From Qipengyuania sp. (GTDB taxonomy: Bacteria; Pseudomonadota; Alphaproteobacteria; Sphingomonadales; Sphingomonadaceae), in assembly GCA_019745075.1 (NCBI GenBank), contig JAIETR010000003.1, forward strand, positions 62,001 to 126,000: a stretch of 64,000 nucleotides of DNA, in the 5' to 3' direction. The position numbers and the translations under genes are program-made. The notes under the pieces were generated by a model. The model did not search any database. It was not told the DNA's origin and was given only the letters and a program-made list of their open reading frames with translations. Within the stretch, counting starts at the first letter, position 1, and every line of letters begins with the position of its first letter. Of this stretch, positions 32,501 to 41,273 are shown piece by piece.

Positions 32501-34670
32501 CGACCAGACCGTCCTCGCCCGTTACCAGCGCACCATGACCGGCGTGAAGGCGGAGACCCGGACGGGCGCCTTCCATGCCCAGGCCTTCGCCGCCAAGGTC
32601 GCCAGCCGCTATCGCCGCGACGAAATCCAGGGCGCAGGCATTTCCGGGCCCTATGCGCTGCGCGACCGCAACATCCTCGCCAACAGCGAGCGGGTGGCGA
32701 TCGAGGTGCGCGACCGGCTCCGCTCCGAAATCATCGTCAACCGCCGCGAGCTGAGTCGCTTCATCGACTACGACATCGATGCGCTGTCGGGCACGATCAC
32801 CTTCAGGGAGCCGGTGCTGAGCCGCGATTTCGACCTCAATCCGCAGTTCGTCGTGGTCGATTACGAGGCCGCCGACGGCCTGGGCGAAGCGCGCTGGAAC
32901 GCGGGCGCTCGCTCCGACGTGACCTTCGGAACCCAGAACGAAATCCGCCTCGGCGCGACCGCGATCAGCGACCGCGGCGACAATGCCCGCACCGGCCTCG
33001 CCGCGATCGATCTGCGCGCCCGGATGGGCGCCGCCACCGAAATCCGCGCCGAGGCGGCGGTCAGCCGCCGCGACGGCGTCAGCTCCACCGGCTGGCTGGC
33101 CGAGGCCGAGCATCGCACCGGCAAGCTCGACCTGCTCGCCTATGCCCGCCAGACCGACCGCGATTTCGGCACCGGCCAGCAGAACGGCGTCGAGCTCGGC
33201 CGCCGCAAGTTCGGCGTGGACGGCCGCTATGCGCTGAGCGACAACGCCAGCTTCGTCGCCCGCAGCTGGTACGACGAGAGCACGACCGACCCCGGCAGCC
33301 GCTTCGCGGTGCAGGGCGATTTCGTCCATCGCGGGCTCTCGGGCGAAGGCCGCATCGGCATCGCGCATATCACCGACCGTCTCGCCGACGGCCGCTCCGC
33401 CACTTCGACCGTTTTGCAAGGTCAGGCCAGCAAACGACTGATGGGCAACCGTCTGGAGCTTGGCGTGGGCACCAGCATCGCGCTCGCTAACACCGGATCG
33501 ATCGATCTTCCCGCGCGCCATCGCTTCCGCGCTCGCTATGCCTTGACGGACGCCGTTCGCCTTGTCGGCAATTACGAAATCGCACGGGGCGACAAGCTGA
33601 ACGCGCGCAATTTCAACCTCGGCTTCGAGCTTTCGCCGTGGGCGGGCGCGCGCATCGTCAGCACCATCGGCCGACAGGACATCGCCGAGGCCGGCTCGCG
33701 CAGCTACGCCGCCTTCGGCCTGGCGCAGAGCGTCAGCCTGACCCCGCGCCTCACGCTCGACGCCACCATCGACGGCAACCGCGCGCTCGCCGGCGCCAGC
33801 GTGTTCGATCTCGTCAATCCGCTCCAGCCGGCGGCGAGCGGCGGGCAGTTGTCGCAGGACGGCGCGCGGTTCGAGAACTTCACCGCCCTCACCCTGGGCC
33901 TCGGCTGGCGGGTGACCGACTGGTCGGCGACGCTGCGCGGCGAATGGCGCGACGGCCAGTTCGCCAACCGCAAGGGGCTGACGGCCGGCGTGATCCGCCA
34001 GCTCGGCGACGGGGTGACCGTGGGCGGCGGCGCGAGCTGGACGAGGGCCAGCGGCGCGAACACGGCGACCAGCGAGGTGGTCCAGGCCGCGCTCGCGGCC
34101 GCCTTCCGCCCCGCCAACTCGGATTTCTCGGCGCTCGGCAAGCTCGAGTTCCGCGGCGACAAGGTGACCGATGCGGTGCTCGGCCAGCTCGGCCCGGTGG
34201 GGCGGAGCGCGCTGACCGTGAACGGGGATGCCCGTTCCGACCGCCTCGTGGCCAGCCTCTCGACCAACTGGCGCCCCGAGGGGCATGACGACGGTCAGCA
34301 GGTCCGGCGGACCGAGATCGGCGTTTTCCTCGGCGCGCGCTACAATCTCGACCGGCTCGAGAACCAGGACGTGACCAGCACCGCGCTGGTCGCGGGGCTC
34401 GACGCGCGCATCGGCCTGGGGGAGCGGATCGAGGTGGGCGGGAGCGCGACGGCGCGCGCCAATATGTCGGACGGCACCACCAGCTTCGCGATCGGCCCGC
34501 AGATCGGCGTCAGCCCGGCGAAGAACACGCTGCTGACGCTCGGCTACAACATCAAGGGCTTCCGCGACGCCGACTTCGGCGCCGCGCGCCACACCGACGC
34601 GGGGATCTATGCGTCGGTGCGGGTGAAGCTCGACAGCGACAGCTTCTCGTTCCTGGGTCTGCGCCGGTGA
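29589..34670 (+). CDS. Giant outer-membrane protein with DUF11/SdrD-like N-half and predicted C-terminal beta-barrel (1693 aa)
   Basis: Start TTG 29589 gives a signal peptide (RTIPRLAAALSGALLTLPGP, cut near GHAQ). The N-terminal module ANTARATWVQGGETRWADSN resembles protein A. Around residues 350-475 there is a DUF11 domain (VTLTKTASRARAQPGDAIFF), and near 510-545 a carboxypeptidase-regulatory/SdrD-like fold (ITDREGRYHFGGVEPGTHVV). A Pro/Ala linker follows, then from about residue 870 onward alternating strands with many aromatic and charged residues (KLYVRLETGAFYALYGDFVT, TFGTQNEIRLGATAISDRGD) typical of a large outer-membrane barrel, ending with AGIYASVRVKLDSDSFSFLG. It could anchor or export the other proteins in its operon; this is inference. 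The TTG start is chosen for the signal peptide; its stop overlaps a GTG of the next gene. Confidence 0.78.
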   Translation: MRWLRTIPRLAAALSGALLTLPGPGHAQTLANTARATWVQGGETRWADSNTVQTAVEQLPLAIDLMHPQANAGILAVTPSLCRGNPLNLVPGAGSGALSLPAAATDKVNVGEILLVQVTAPLANRDPGAVDSLAVTVTGNAGDRELLTIFETGADTGVFAGAIRTASIPPTPVAGDCRLSVRAGDTVRASLEGAEPGQTLVSRTVGVLADPFGLVFDSVDGAPVSGARVTIVDAASGRPAQVFAEDGLTPWPSTVTTGAAVTDAAGNSYPMAPGEYRFPLMAFGSYRLEVAPPSPYAAPSAATPASLAALARPHGGAFQIVDGSYGAAFALDTPDAVRIDIPVDRPNVGVTLTKTASRARAQPGDAIFFTLTVANPDRGQAQRTTRIVDLPSPWLRLRSESLRIDGVARPEALSVTPDGGRIAIDPGPIAAGASVRIAYAMTLRGDTPPGQVANRAEATDASGNRAAAEATVLVERDTIAARMTVVGRVATGPCAPGEEGFGIPGVRVMLEDGSFAITDREGRYHFGGVEPGTHVVAIAPATLPEGARPLDCERSTRSAGSAISRFVIGQGGSLAVADFRAAIPGFAPPVRADDAGAEAAPARRSEANPLAAPERATISDRAASGADTDWLLLGDGPTDFLFPTVDYNPRIPSIRAVIRHKPGQKIALRINNQAVDPLTFEGTRGGPGNAWGVSVWRGIPLSGTKNVLTATVTNADGSVAAELERGVQFVSAPWRAEIVAAKSKLVADGKTRPVAAVRFTDRQGRPVRSGVTGAFSVGEPYQSAALLDQLQLGQLTGNATGGGAGATWTIADDDGVALIELAPTMVSGPLRLDFNFVDEQLTRRQQLQGWVTPGDLPFTLVGLAEASVGAKSVADQMERSGRFDSDLGDNGRVAFYAKGRVLGKMLLTVAYDSAKAKAGQRLLGMIDPSAYYTIYADGSTRRYDASSTEKLYVRLETGAFYALYGDFVTGFDQTVLARYQRTMTGVKAETRTGAFHAQAFAAKVASRYRRDEIQGAGISGPYALRDRNILANSERVAIEVRDRLRSEIIVNRRELSRFIDYDIDALSGTITFREPVLSRDFDLNPQFVVVDYEAADGLGEARWNAGARSDVTFGTQNEIRLGATAISDRGDNARTGLAAIDLRARMGAATEIRAEAAVSRRDGVSSTGWLAEAEHRTGKLDLLAYARQTDRDFGTGQQNGVELGRRKFGVDGRYALSDNASFVARSWYDESTTDPGSRFAVQGDFVHRGLSGEGRIGIAHITDRLADGRSATSTVLQGQASKRLMGNRLELGVGTSIALANTGSIDLPARHRFRARYALTDAVRLVGNYEIARGDKLNARNFNLGFELSPWAGARIVSTIGRQDIAEAGSRSYAAFGLAQSVSLTPRLTLDATIDGNRALAGASVFDLVNPLQPAASGGQLSQDGARFENFTALTLGLGWRVTDWSATLRGEWRDGQFANRKGLTAGVIRQLGDGVTVGGGASWTRASGANTATSEVVQAALAAAFRPANSDFSALGKLEFRGDKVTDAVLGQLGPVGRSALTVNGDARSDRLVASLSTNWRPEGHDDGQQVRRTEIGVFLGARYNLDRLENQDVTSTALVAGLDARIGLGERIEVGGSATARANMSDGTTSFAIGPQIGVSPAKNTLLTLGYNIKGFRDADFGAARHTDAGIYASVRVKLDSDSFSFLGLRR

Positions 34671-34750
34671 GCGCCGCCGCGAGCCCTCAACAAGCCATTA
34701 ACCATAGGCTGCTACCGCCACGGCGACGGCGATTTCCGTGGGCAATCGAA

Positions 34751-36694
34751 ATGACTGGCATCACCGCGATCTGGAGGCTTGGGCTCGCGCTGGTCGCGCT
34801 GTGCCTGTCCCAGGCCGCGTGGGCCCAGGCCACCACGACCTATGTCAACGGCACCGACGGCAACATCAACAACACCACGACCTGTACCGCCCCGCTGGTG
34901 CGCAATTTCACCGTCGGCACGTCCTATACCGTCGCCGGCGTCGATATCGGGGTCTTTGCGACGCATACTTGGCGCGGAGACCTGAGGATGACGCTGCAGG
35001 CGCCCGACGGCACGCGGGTGCAGATCGTCAACGGCGACACCAACAACATCAGCGGCGACAATTTCAACGTCCGGCTCGACGATTCGGCCGCGCAGACGGT
35101 CAACACCGACAGCGCCACCGCCGCGCATTCGACGGCCGCGCCGCCGCCGTTCGCCAACAATTTCGCCCCGAACAATCCGCTGTCCGCCTTCGCCGGGCGC
35201 AACAGCCTGGGAACCTGGCGGCTGGAGATCTGCGACCTCTACCCGGCGGCGGACAACGGCCTGTTCCAGCATGCCGAACTCTACCTGACCTCGGCCCCGG
35301 CGCTCTATTCCGATCTGTCGCTGACCAAAGCCGTCAGCAACGCGACCCCGGCCGCCGGCGCCACCATCACCTATACCTTGCAGGTGACCAACGCCGCCAG
35401 CGCGACCGCCACCGCGACCGGCGTGGAAGTGACCGATCTGCTCCCGGCCGGAACCGCCTATGTGAGCTACAGCGGGCCCGGAACCTACAATCCGGGGACA
35501 GGCGTCTGGACGGTGGGCAGCGTGACCGCCGGTCAAACACGGACCTTGACGATACAGGCCACGGTGACGGCGATGGCGAGCGCCACGGTGACCAACGCGG
35601 CCGAAGTCACCGCCAATGGGGTGTTCGACCTCGATTCCACCCCCGCCAACGGCGCGCCCACCGAGGACGATTACGACACGGTGAGCTTCACCGTCCAGGG
35701 CGCGCGCACGCCGGGGACCCCGCCCACGCTGAGCTGCCCTGCGGGTTCGAGCCTGTTCGACTGGGATCTCAACGCCTGGGCCGCCGGCTCGCTCAACAAC
35801 AGCTACACGCTGGCCAACATCGGTTCGATCGGTTTCGCGATCGCATCGACGGGGAACTGGGTCAACAACGCCAGTTTCGGCGGCATGTCGCCGACCCGAT
35901 CCGCGGCTATCACCGGCGGCCTGTCGCCCACGCAGCAGGCGCTCCACCAGTATCTGGATTTCAACACCCAGGCCGAGACCGCGGATACGGTCATCACGCT
36001 TCCGACCGCGGTGCCCGGGGCGCAGTTCCAGATCTTCGACATCGATTTCAACGCCGGGCAATTCGCCGACCGGATTGTCGTCACCGGCCGTTTCCAGGGC
36101 GCGACCGTCCTGCCCACGCTGACCAACGGGATTTCGAATTACGTGGTCGGCAACACGGCGGTGGGCGATACCGGTTCCGGCAACACCACGGCCGACGGCA
36201 ATGTGACGGTGACCTTCGCCCAGCCCGTGGACACGATCACGATCAGCTATGGCAACGCGACCACGGCCCCCGCCAATCCCGGCGGGCAGGCGATGGCCAT
36301 CCACGACATCGCCTTCTGCAATCCCGTCGCGGTGCTGGGCGTGACCAAGGTGAGCACGCTGATCTCGGACCCGACCAATGGCACCACCAACCCGCGCGCG
36401 ATGCCGGGCGCGGTGATGGAATATTGCATCCTGGTGCAGAACCCGGGCAGCGGCACGGCGACCAATGTCATCGGCACCGACACCATTCCCGCGGCGCTGA
36501 CCTATATCGCTGGCTCGCTGCTCAGCGGGACGACCTGCGGCGGCGCGACCACGGCCGAGGACGACGATGCGGCGGGGGCGGACGAAACCGATCCCTATGG
36601 CGCCTCCGTGTCGGGAACCGTGCTGACCGCGACCGCGGCCAGCCTCGGTCCGAGCGCCGGCTTCGCGCTCAAGTTCCGCACCACGATCAAGTAG
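34751..36694 (+). CDS. Secreted protein E with proprotein-convertase P domain and DUF11 repeats (647 aa)
   Basis: The signal peptide is MTGITAIWRLGLALVALCLS, cut near AAWAQ. Residues about 25-155 form a P/Homo B-type domain (VGVFATHTWRGDLRMTLQAP-like strand; DGTRVQIVNGDT; NSLGTWRLEICDLYPAADNG). A DUF11 repeat follows (LTKAVSNATPAAGATITYTL), then a jelly-roll-like middle, and a last DUF11 module (ISDPTNGTTNPRAMPGAVME, ending FALKFRTTIK). No protease domain is present. A GTG at 34667 overlaps the previous stop, but ATG 34751 gives the signal peptide and is preferred. It is the last gene of the surface operon and is convergent with recG. Confidence 0.75.
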   Translation: MTGITAIWRLGLALVALCLSQAAWAQATTTYVNGTDGNINNTTTCTAPLVRNFTVGTSYTVAGVDIGVFATHTWRGDLRMTLQAPDGTRVQIVNGDTNNISGDNFNVRLDDSAAQTVNTDSATAAHSTAAPPPFANNFAPNNPLSAFAGRNSLGTWRLEICDLYPAADNGLFQHAELYLTSAPALYSDLSLTKAVSNATPAAGATITYTLQVTNAASATATATGVEVTDLLPAGTAYVSYSGPGTYNPGTGVWTVGSVTAGQTRTLTIQATVTAMASATVTNAAEVTANGVFDLDSTPANGAPTEDDYDTVSFTVQGARTPGTPPTLSCPAGSSLFDWDLNAWAAGSLNNSYTLANIGSIGFAIASTGNWVNNASFGGMSPTRSAAITGGLSPTQQALHQYLDFNTQAETADTVITLPTAVPGAQFQIFDIDFNAGQFADRIVVTGRFQGATVLPTLTNGISNYVVGNTAVGDTGSGNTTADGNVTVTFAQPVDTITISYGNATTAPANPGGQAMAIHDIAFCNPVAVLGVTKVSTLISDPTNGTTNPRAMPGAVMEYCILVQNPGSGTATNVIGTDTIPAALTYIAGSLLSGTTCGGATTAEDDDAAGADETDPYGASVSGTVLTATAASLGPSAGFALKFRTTIK

Positions 36695-36700
36695 CGCGCT

Positions 36701-38761
36701 CTACCCTCCACGAAGCGTCCGCACGCCGAAGTCGCGTTCGAACAGGTAGAGCAGCAACCGGGCCGCCTCGCCGCGCGCTCCCGCGAGGCCGCCGTCGCGT
36801 TCCATCAGCAATCTCGAATCGTCATAAGCTATCGGCAGCAAGCGACTGATCTGGTCGATGTTCGCGATCTGGAACGGTGTGTCGCCCGATTGCCGGGTGC
36901 CGAGCAATTCGCCCCCGCCGCGCAGGCGCAAGTCCTCCTCCGCGAGCCGGAAGCCATCCTGCGTTTCGCGCATCAGGGCCAGCCGCTCGCGCGCCGTCTC
37001 GCTCAGCGTGGCCGAGCGCAGCAGCAGGCACACCGATTTCGCCGCGCCCCGCCCGACCCGGCCGCGCAGCTGGTGCAGCTGGGCAAGGCCGAAGCGCTCG
37101 GCCTGCTCGATCACCATCAGCGTTGCCCCGGGCACATCGACCCCGACCTCGATCACGGTGGTGGCGACCAGCAGCTTGGCGTGGCCGCTGGCGAAGCGCT
37201 CCATCGCCGCGTCCTTGAGTTCGGGCGAAAGCTGGCCGTGCACCAGCACTGCATCGGCCCCGAACCGCTGCTGCAAACCCGCGAAGCGCGCCTCGGCGGC
37301 GGCGGTGTCGTCGGCCTCGCTGTCGCGCACCATCGGGCACACCCAATAGGCCTGCCGGCCGCTCTCGAGATGCCGCGCAACCCCCGCCACCACTTCGTCC
37401 ATCCGTTCGATCCCGACCACGCGGGTGTCGATCGGCTGGCGGCCGGGGGGCATCTCGTCGAGCTTGCTGACGTCGAGCTCGCCATATTGGGCAAGCTGGA
37501 GCGTGCGCGGGATGGGGGTGGCGGTCATGGCCAGGACATGCGGGGCGCGCTTGCCCTTGCCCGCCAGCATCAGCCGCTGCGAGACCCCGAAGCGGTGCTG
37601 CTCGTCGATCGCCACCAGCGCCAGGTTCCGGTAGGCGACCTGGTCCTGGAAGATCGCATGCGTGCCGACGAGGATCTCCACGCTGCCGTCGAGCAGCCCC
37701 ATCAGCACCGCTTCGCGCGCCCGGCCCTTGTCGCGCCCGGTCAGGATTTCGACCCGCGCGCCGGTTGGCGCCGCCATCCGGCGCAGCGTCTCGAAATGCT
37801 GCCGCGCGAGGATTTCGGTCGGGGCGAGCAGCGCGGCCTGCGCCCCCGCCTCGACCGCGATCAGCATCGCCTCGAGCGCGACCACCGTCTTGCCCGCGCC
37901 GACATCGCCCTGGAGCAGCCGCAGCATCGGCGCGGTCTGCGCCAGGTCTCCCTCGATCTCGGCGATGCTCCGCTGTTGTGCGCCCGTCAGCGGAAACGGC
38001 AGCGCCAGCTTCGCGCGCAAGCGCCCATCCCCCCGCAGCGGCGTGCCCTGCCGCCGGCGGTTGTCCGCGCGCACCAGCATCAGCGCCAGGCTGTTGGCCA
38101 GCATTTCGTCATAGGCGAGCCGGTCGCGCGCCGCCGGATGCTCGCCGCGATGCGCGAGCAAGATCGCGTCGCGCCAGCTCGGCCATTTTTCGCGGTCCAC
38201 CTCGCCCGGCTCGATCCATTCGGGCAGTTCCGGCGTCCGCTCGAGCGCCTGCGCCACCAGCTTCGCCACCATCGGCTGCGTCAGCCCTTCGGACAGGCGA
38301 TAGACCGGCTCGGTCAGATGCTCGAGGCTCGCCCCGCCCTCCTCCAGCACATGATCGGGGTGGACGATCTGGAGCATGTCGCCATAGCGCTCGAGCTTTC
38401 CCGCCACCCACCGTTTGGCGCCGACCGGCAGCTGCTTCTTGGCGGTGTAGGACGCACGGCCGAAATAGGTCAGCGCGATCGCATTGCCCGCCGCGTCCCG
38501 CGCCAGCACGCGATAGGGCCCACGGCTATTGCGGCTGGCGCGGTGCTCGACCGGCGTCAGCGCGACGACGATCTGCTCGCCCTCGCCCGCCGCGTCGATA
38601 TTGGCGACCGCGCGCCGCGAGACGAAGCGCTCGGGCAGGTGAAAGACCACATCCCTCGCTCGCTCCAGCCCCAGCTTCGTCAGCGGCTTCTTCAGCTTGG
38701 GCCCGACACCGTCGAGCGCCTCGACCTCGGCGAACAGCGGATTGAGGAGCTCGGGGCGCAT
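36701..38761 (-). CDS. recG: ATP-dependent DNA helicase RecG (686 aa)
   Basis: Branch-migration helicase that remodels stalled forks and Holliday junctions. The N-terminal wedge/OB part (residues 1-220) is followed by SF2 motifs: GDVGAGKTVVALEAM (I), LAPTEILARQHFE (Ia), VAIDEQHRFGVSQR (II, DEQH), LAMTATPIPRTL (III), TTVIEVGVDVPGATLMVIEQ (V) and QLRGRVGRGAAKSVC (VI). Length is normal for the family. It starts ATG 38761 with a short divergent region to the hemerythrin gene and converges with the surface operon (6 bases apart). Confidence 0.97.
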   Translation of the reverse strand: MRPELLNPLFAEVEALDGVGPKLKKPLTKLGLERARDVVFHLPERFVSRRAVANIDAAGEGEQIVVALTPVEHRASRNSRGPYRVLARDAAGNAIALTYFGRASYTAKKQLPVGAKRWVAGKLERYGDMLQIVHPDHVLEEGGASLEHLTEPVYRLSEGLTQPMVAKLVAQALERTPELPEWIEPGEVDREKWPSWRDAILLAHRGEHPAARDRLAYDEMLANSLALMLVRADNRRRQGTPLRGDGRLRAKLALPFPLTGAQQRSIAEIEGDLAQTAPMLRLLQGDVGAGKTVVALEAMLIAVEAGAQAALLAPTEILARQHFETLRRMAAPTGARVEILTGRDKGRAREAVLMGLLDGSVEILVGTHAIFQDQVAYRNLALVAIDEQHRFGVSQRLMLAGKGKRAPHVLAMTATPIPRTLQLAQYGELDVSKLDEMPPGRQPIDTRVVGIERMDEVVAGVARHLESGRQAYWVCPMVRDSEADDTAAAEARFAGLQQRFGADAVLVHGQLSPELKDAAMERFASGHAKLLVATTVIEVGVDVPGATLMVIEQAERFGLAQLHQLRGRVGRGAAKSVCLLLRSATLSETARERLALMRETQDGFRLAEEDLRLRGGGELLGTRQSGDTPFQIANIDQISRLLPIAYDDSRLLMERDGGLAGARGEAARLLLYLFERDFGVRTLRGG

Positions 38762-38883
38762 GGCGGCGGTCTAGACATGGCGCGCGGCCCCGTCACCCCG
38801 CCGGGGAGCATATGTGAACATGGGAACCGCGCGACGGGAAGGCCATTGGGTGAGAGACCGGGGCAACACAGGAACGACCTCCA

Positions 38884-39396
38884 ATGGCCGACAAGCAATA
38901 CACCGATGCGATCGCGCTGCTCAAAGCCGATCACCGCAAGGTCGAGGACCTGTTCGAGAAGTTCTCCAAGGCGTCCGCCAAGGATCGCAAGTGGGCGCTG
39001 GCGCGCGAAATCTGCACCGAACTGAAGATCCATTCGACGATCGAGGAGGAGATCTTCTACCCGACCTTCGAGGGCAAGGTGGAAGAGGATCTGTGGCACG
39101 AGGCCTATGTCGAACACGATGGCGCCAAGGTGCTGATCAACGACATCATGGCCGCCGAGGGGAAGGACGATTTCTTCGAAGCCAAGGTGACCGTGCTGTG
39201 CGAGGAGATCGGTCACCACGTGCAGGAAGAGGAAAAGCCGGGCGAAGGCTTCTTCGCGCAGGCCCGCGAGAGCGGTGTCGACATGGTCGAGCTGCGCGAC
39301 CGCATGCTGGCGCGCAAGGAGGAGCTGATGGCCCAGGCACGGGGCGGCGGGCTTCCTCCCGCGGTCCTCGCCGCGGTGCAGGTCCAGCCCGCCTGA
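38884..39396 (+). CDS. Hemerythrin HHE domain protein (170 aa)
   Basis: A four-helix protein with the metal-ligand pattern of the HHE/hemerythrin family: KADHRKVEDLFEKFSKAS, TELKIHSTIEEEIFYPTFEG, VEHDGAKVLINDIM and CEEIGHHVQEEEKPGEGFFA. The ligands bind a di-iron centre, used for oxygen, NO or redox sensing or repair of iron-sulphur centres in relatives. It is cytosolic, with no signal peptide. The start is ATG 38884 with GGAACG upstream. The cellular role cannot be fixed. Confidence 0.9.
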   Translation: MADKQYTDAIALLKADHRKVEDLFEKFSKASAKDRKWALAREICTELKIHSTIEEEIFYPTFEGKVEEDLWHEAYVEHDGAKVLINDIMAAEGKDDFFEAKVTVLCEEIGHHVQEEEKPGEGFFAQARESGVDMVELRDRMLARKEELMAQARGGGLPPAVLAAVQVQPA

Positions 39397-39510
39397 GGGA
39401 ATGCCGGACGTCGCCGGGAGCGGACCTGCCCGCCGCCCTCGGCGGTGTGCACGGGCGCGGTGCTCACTCGCAAGTTGTCAGGGCCTGGCCCGTGGCATAG
39501 TTGCGCCGCG

Positions 39511-39774
39511 ATGGACAATGCTTCCCGAATCCGGCGGTTGAAATTCCGCGCCTGGCATCGCGGCACGCGCGAGGCGGATTATCTGATCGGCGGCTTCTTC
39601 GATCGCTTTCATCGCGAATGGGAAGAGGCCGATCTTGCCTGGTTCGAGGCGCTGATCGAGGAAGACGACGTCGATGTGATGGCCTGGGCGCTGGGGGCCC
39701 AAGACGTGCCCTCCCGATTTAGCGGCGTGCAGATGAACGCCCTGCGGCGGCTCGATTACGTCGTCACCCTCTGA
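39511..39774 (+). CDS. sdhE: Succinate dehydrogenase flavinylation factor SdhE (87 aa)
   Basis: Small all-helical protein that promotes covalent FAD attachment to SdhA. The family signature RGTREADYLIGGFFDRF is near the N-terminus, followed by WFEALIEEDDVDVMAWALGA. The start ATG 39511 fits the family, while an open frame upstream does not. It ends 12 bases before the convergent beta-propeller gene. Confidence 0.92.
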   Translation: MDNASRIRRLKFRAWHRGTREADYLIGGFFDRFHREWEEADLAWFEALIEEDDVDVMAWALGAQDVPSRFSGVQMNALRRLDYVVTL

Positions 39775-39786
39775 GCGGCGCCTCCG

Positions 39787-41067
39787 CTACCACCCGAAGA
39801 CGGTTCCGTGCGGAACTGCGGCGCCCGTGGTGCCATGCGGCCAGCTTGCGCGGTCGAAGGCGATTCCCGGCCGGTCGGACCCGGCGTCGCGGAATTGGCG
39901 ATCGAGTGTGAGTTGGCCGGTCGCGCGATCCACCTGCAGCATCCACATGCGCCGTTCGGCTGTCGGACTAGGCTCGTTGACCATGACGACCCGCAAGCCG
40001 CTGGCCGCCAGCCAATGCGGCCGCTGCCGTTCATCGAACGCGATGGAAGAAACCGTGCGAACATTCTTGAGATCGCTGATGTCCAGCGAGAAGACGCGAT
40101 GATCCGCCGCGTTCGTCTGGATCCAATAGTCCCCGACTACGACGGGCATCGCGCAGCCCCTCGGCATTTCCTGATGAAGCAGCTCCAGGCGCGGGTCCAA
40201 GCCCTCGATCCCGGCGACACGGTACAGGCGGCATTCGACCGAGCCCACGAGCACCGTCCGGCCATCGCGCAGGACCCGCGGCTCGTTGGGTGCATCGCTC
40301 GCCGGAAGGCGGATCGTCTTGATCAACGAAAGGTCGGAAAGCCGGTAAACCTGAACCTGGTTGCCACTGTGATCGTGGGCAACCGATGGCCGGAGCGGGT
40401 GCCAGGAGGGAATCGGCATATAGGTCAGCGCCACGACGATACGATCGAGTAATGGCACGACCGCGAGGCTGTAAGGGCGCAGAGTGCTCTGGTCCGCGGC
40501 GGGATCGGCGGCGGACCGCGACCGCACGACTTGCCCGCGCTCGTCGAGTTCCGCCAGGCCGCCCGGCATTACGTTGCCCGAGCCATGCGCCTGGTAGGTC
40601 GCCAGCACGTGACCGTTCGGCAGCCTCGCAAAGCTATGCAGAAAGCTCAGATCGGCGGCGCCGGCGAACCGCTCGATCACCCGCGGCCGCAGCGGATCGC
40701 GCAGATCGAACAGCATATTGCGGTTGGCCGCGTAGCCGTTGGCGAACAGCGTCTTGCTCGGGTCCAACTCATGCTCGGTGTGATGCGGCCAAAGGCCCTT
40801 TTCGCCGACGGGTGTGGTGGCGACGATCGTTCCGTAGCGGTCGCCTACTCGCGCCAGGTCGATGACGGTCAGGAAATCGCTGTCTTTCCGGTCTTCGTCG
40901 CCGGTCCAGGCGAACAGGTAGCGCGGCTCGGCCGGCCCCCGGTTATCCGACCGTGCCGGCGCCGATGTGGCGCAACCGCTGCCGGCGAGCAGCCCCAGGC
41001 CGAGGACGGCGCCGTGGAATGCCGCCCATACACCACGGCGCCTGCCAGAGGCTTGTTCGCACGCCAT
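39787..41067 (-). CDS. Exported beta-propeller protein, YncE / selenium-binding-like (426 aa)
   Basis: An N-terminal hydrophobic segment (GVWAAFHGAVLGLGLLAGSG) ends at a Cys that could be a lipid anchor, though the lipobox is poor. The mature part has repeated blade-like segments: DSDFLTVIDLARVGDRYGTI, PHHTEHELDPSKTLFANGYA, LPNGHVLATYQAHG, DHSGNQVQVYRLSDLSLIKT and VFSLDISDLKNVRTVS. His-pair PHHTEH resembles metal sites in selenium-binding (methanethiol oxidase) proteins. The start ATG 41067 is chosen for the export signal. The substrate is unknown. Confidence 0.7.
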   Translation of the reverse strand: MACEQASGRRRGVWAAFHGAVLGLGLLAGSGCATSAPARSDNRGPAEPRYLFAWTGDEDRKDSDFLTVIDLARVGDRYGTIVATTPVGEKGLWPHHTEHELDPSKTLFANGYAANRNMLFDLRDPLRPRVIERFAGAADLSFLHSFARLPNGHVLATYQAHGSGNVMPGGLAELDERGQVVRSRSAADPAADQSTLRPYSLAVVPLLDRIVVALTYMPIPSWHPLRPSVAHDHSGNQVQVYRLSDLSLIKTIRLPASDAPNEPRVLRDGRTVLVGSVECRLYRVAGIEGLDPRLELLHQEMPRGCAMPVVVGDYWIQTNAADHRVFSLDISDLKNVRTVSSIAFDERQRPHWLAASGLRVVMVNEPSPTAERRMWMLQVDRATGQLTLDRQFRDAGSDRPGIAFDRASWPHGTTGAAVPHGTVFGW

Positions 41068-41273
41068 TCTCGCCCCCAACCGCACCCGTCCGGTTTCTAT
41101 CCATTGCGGTGGTGGCTGGCAACGGTGCGGCGGGCAGCCGCTTTCATGCTCCAGAGCGCCACTTCTGCGGTTGGATATCCGGCCGATTTGCTTATGGGAG
41201 ACACCGATCCGCCTCGTCCGAAACGCTCGGACGGGTTTTCGCGCGCGCCCGCGCCGCTTCATTGGACTTTTCA

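Noticed and set aside
31710-34592. 960-codon open frame antisense to the giant surface protein
   Set aside because: A mirror frame of a high-GC gene; no domain, no start signal, and the plus-strand gene has a signal peptide and recognised domains.
34667-34750. GTG 34667 as start of the P-domain protein
   Set aside because: It overlaps the previous stop neatly, but the first 28 residues are basic and destroy the signal-peptide pattern that begins at ATG 34751.
40953-41273. In-frame extension of mfd to 40953
   Set aside because: It lies over the divergent propeller gene and its upstream region, and the family start MPDLQRIL is at 41274.
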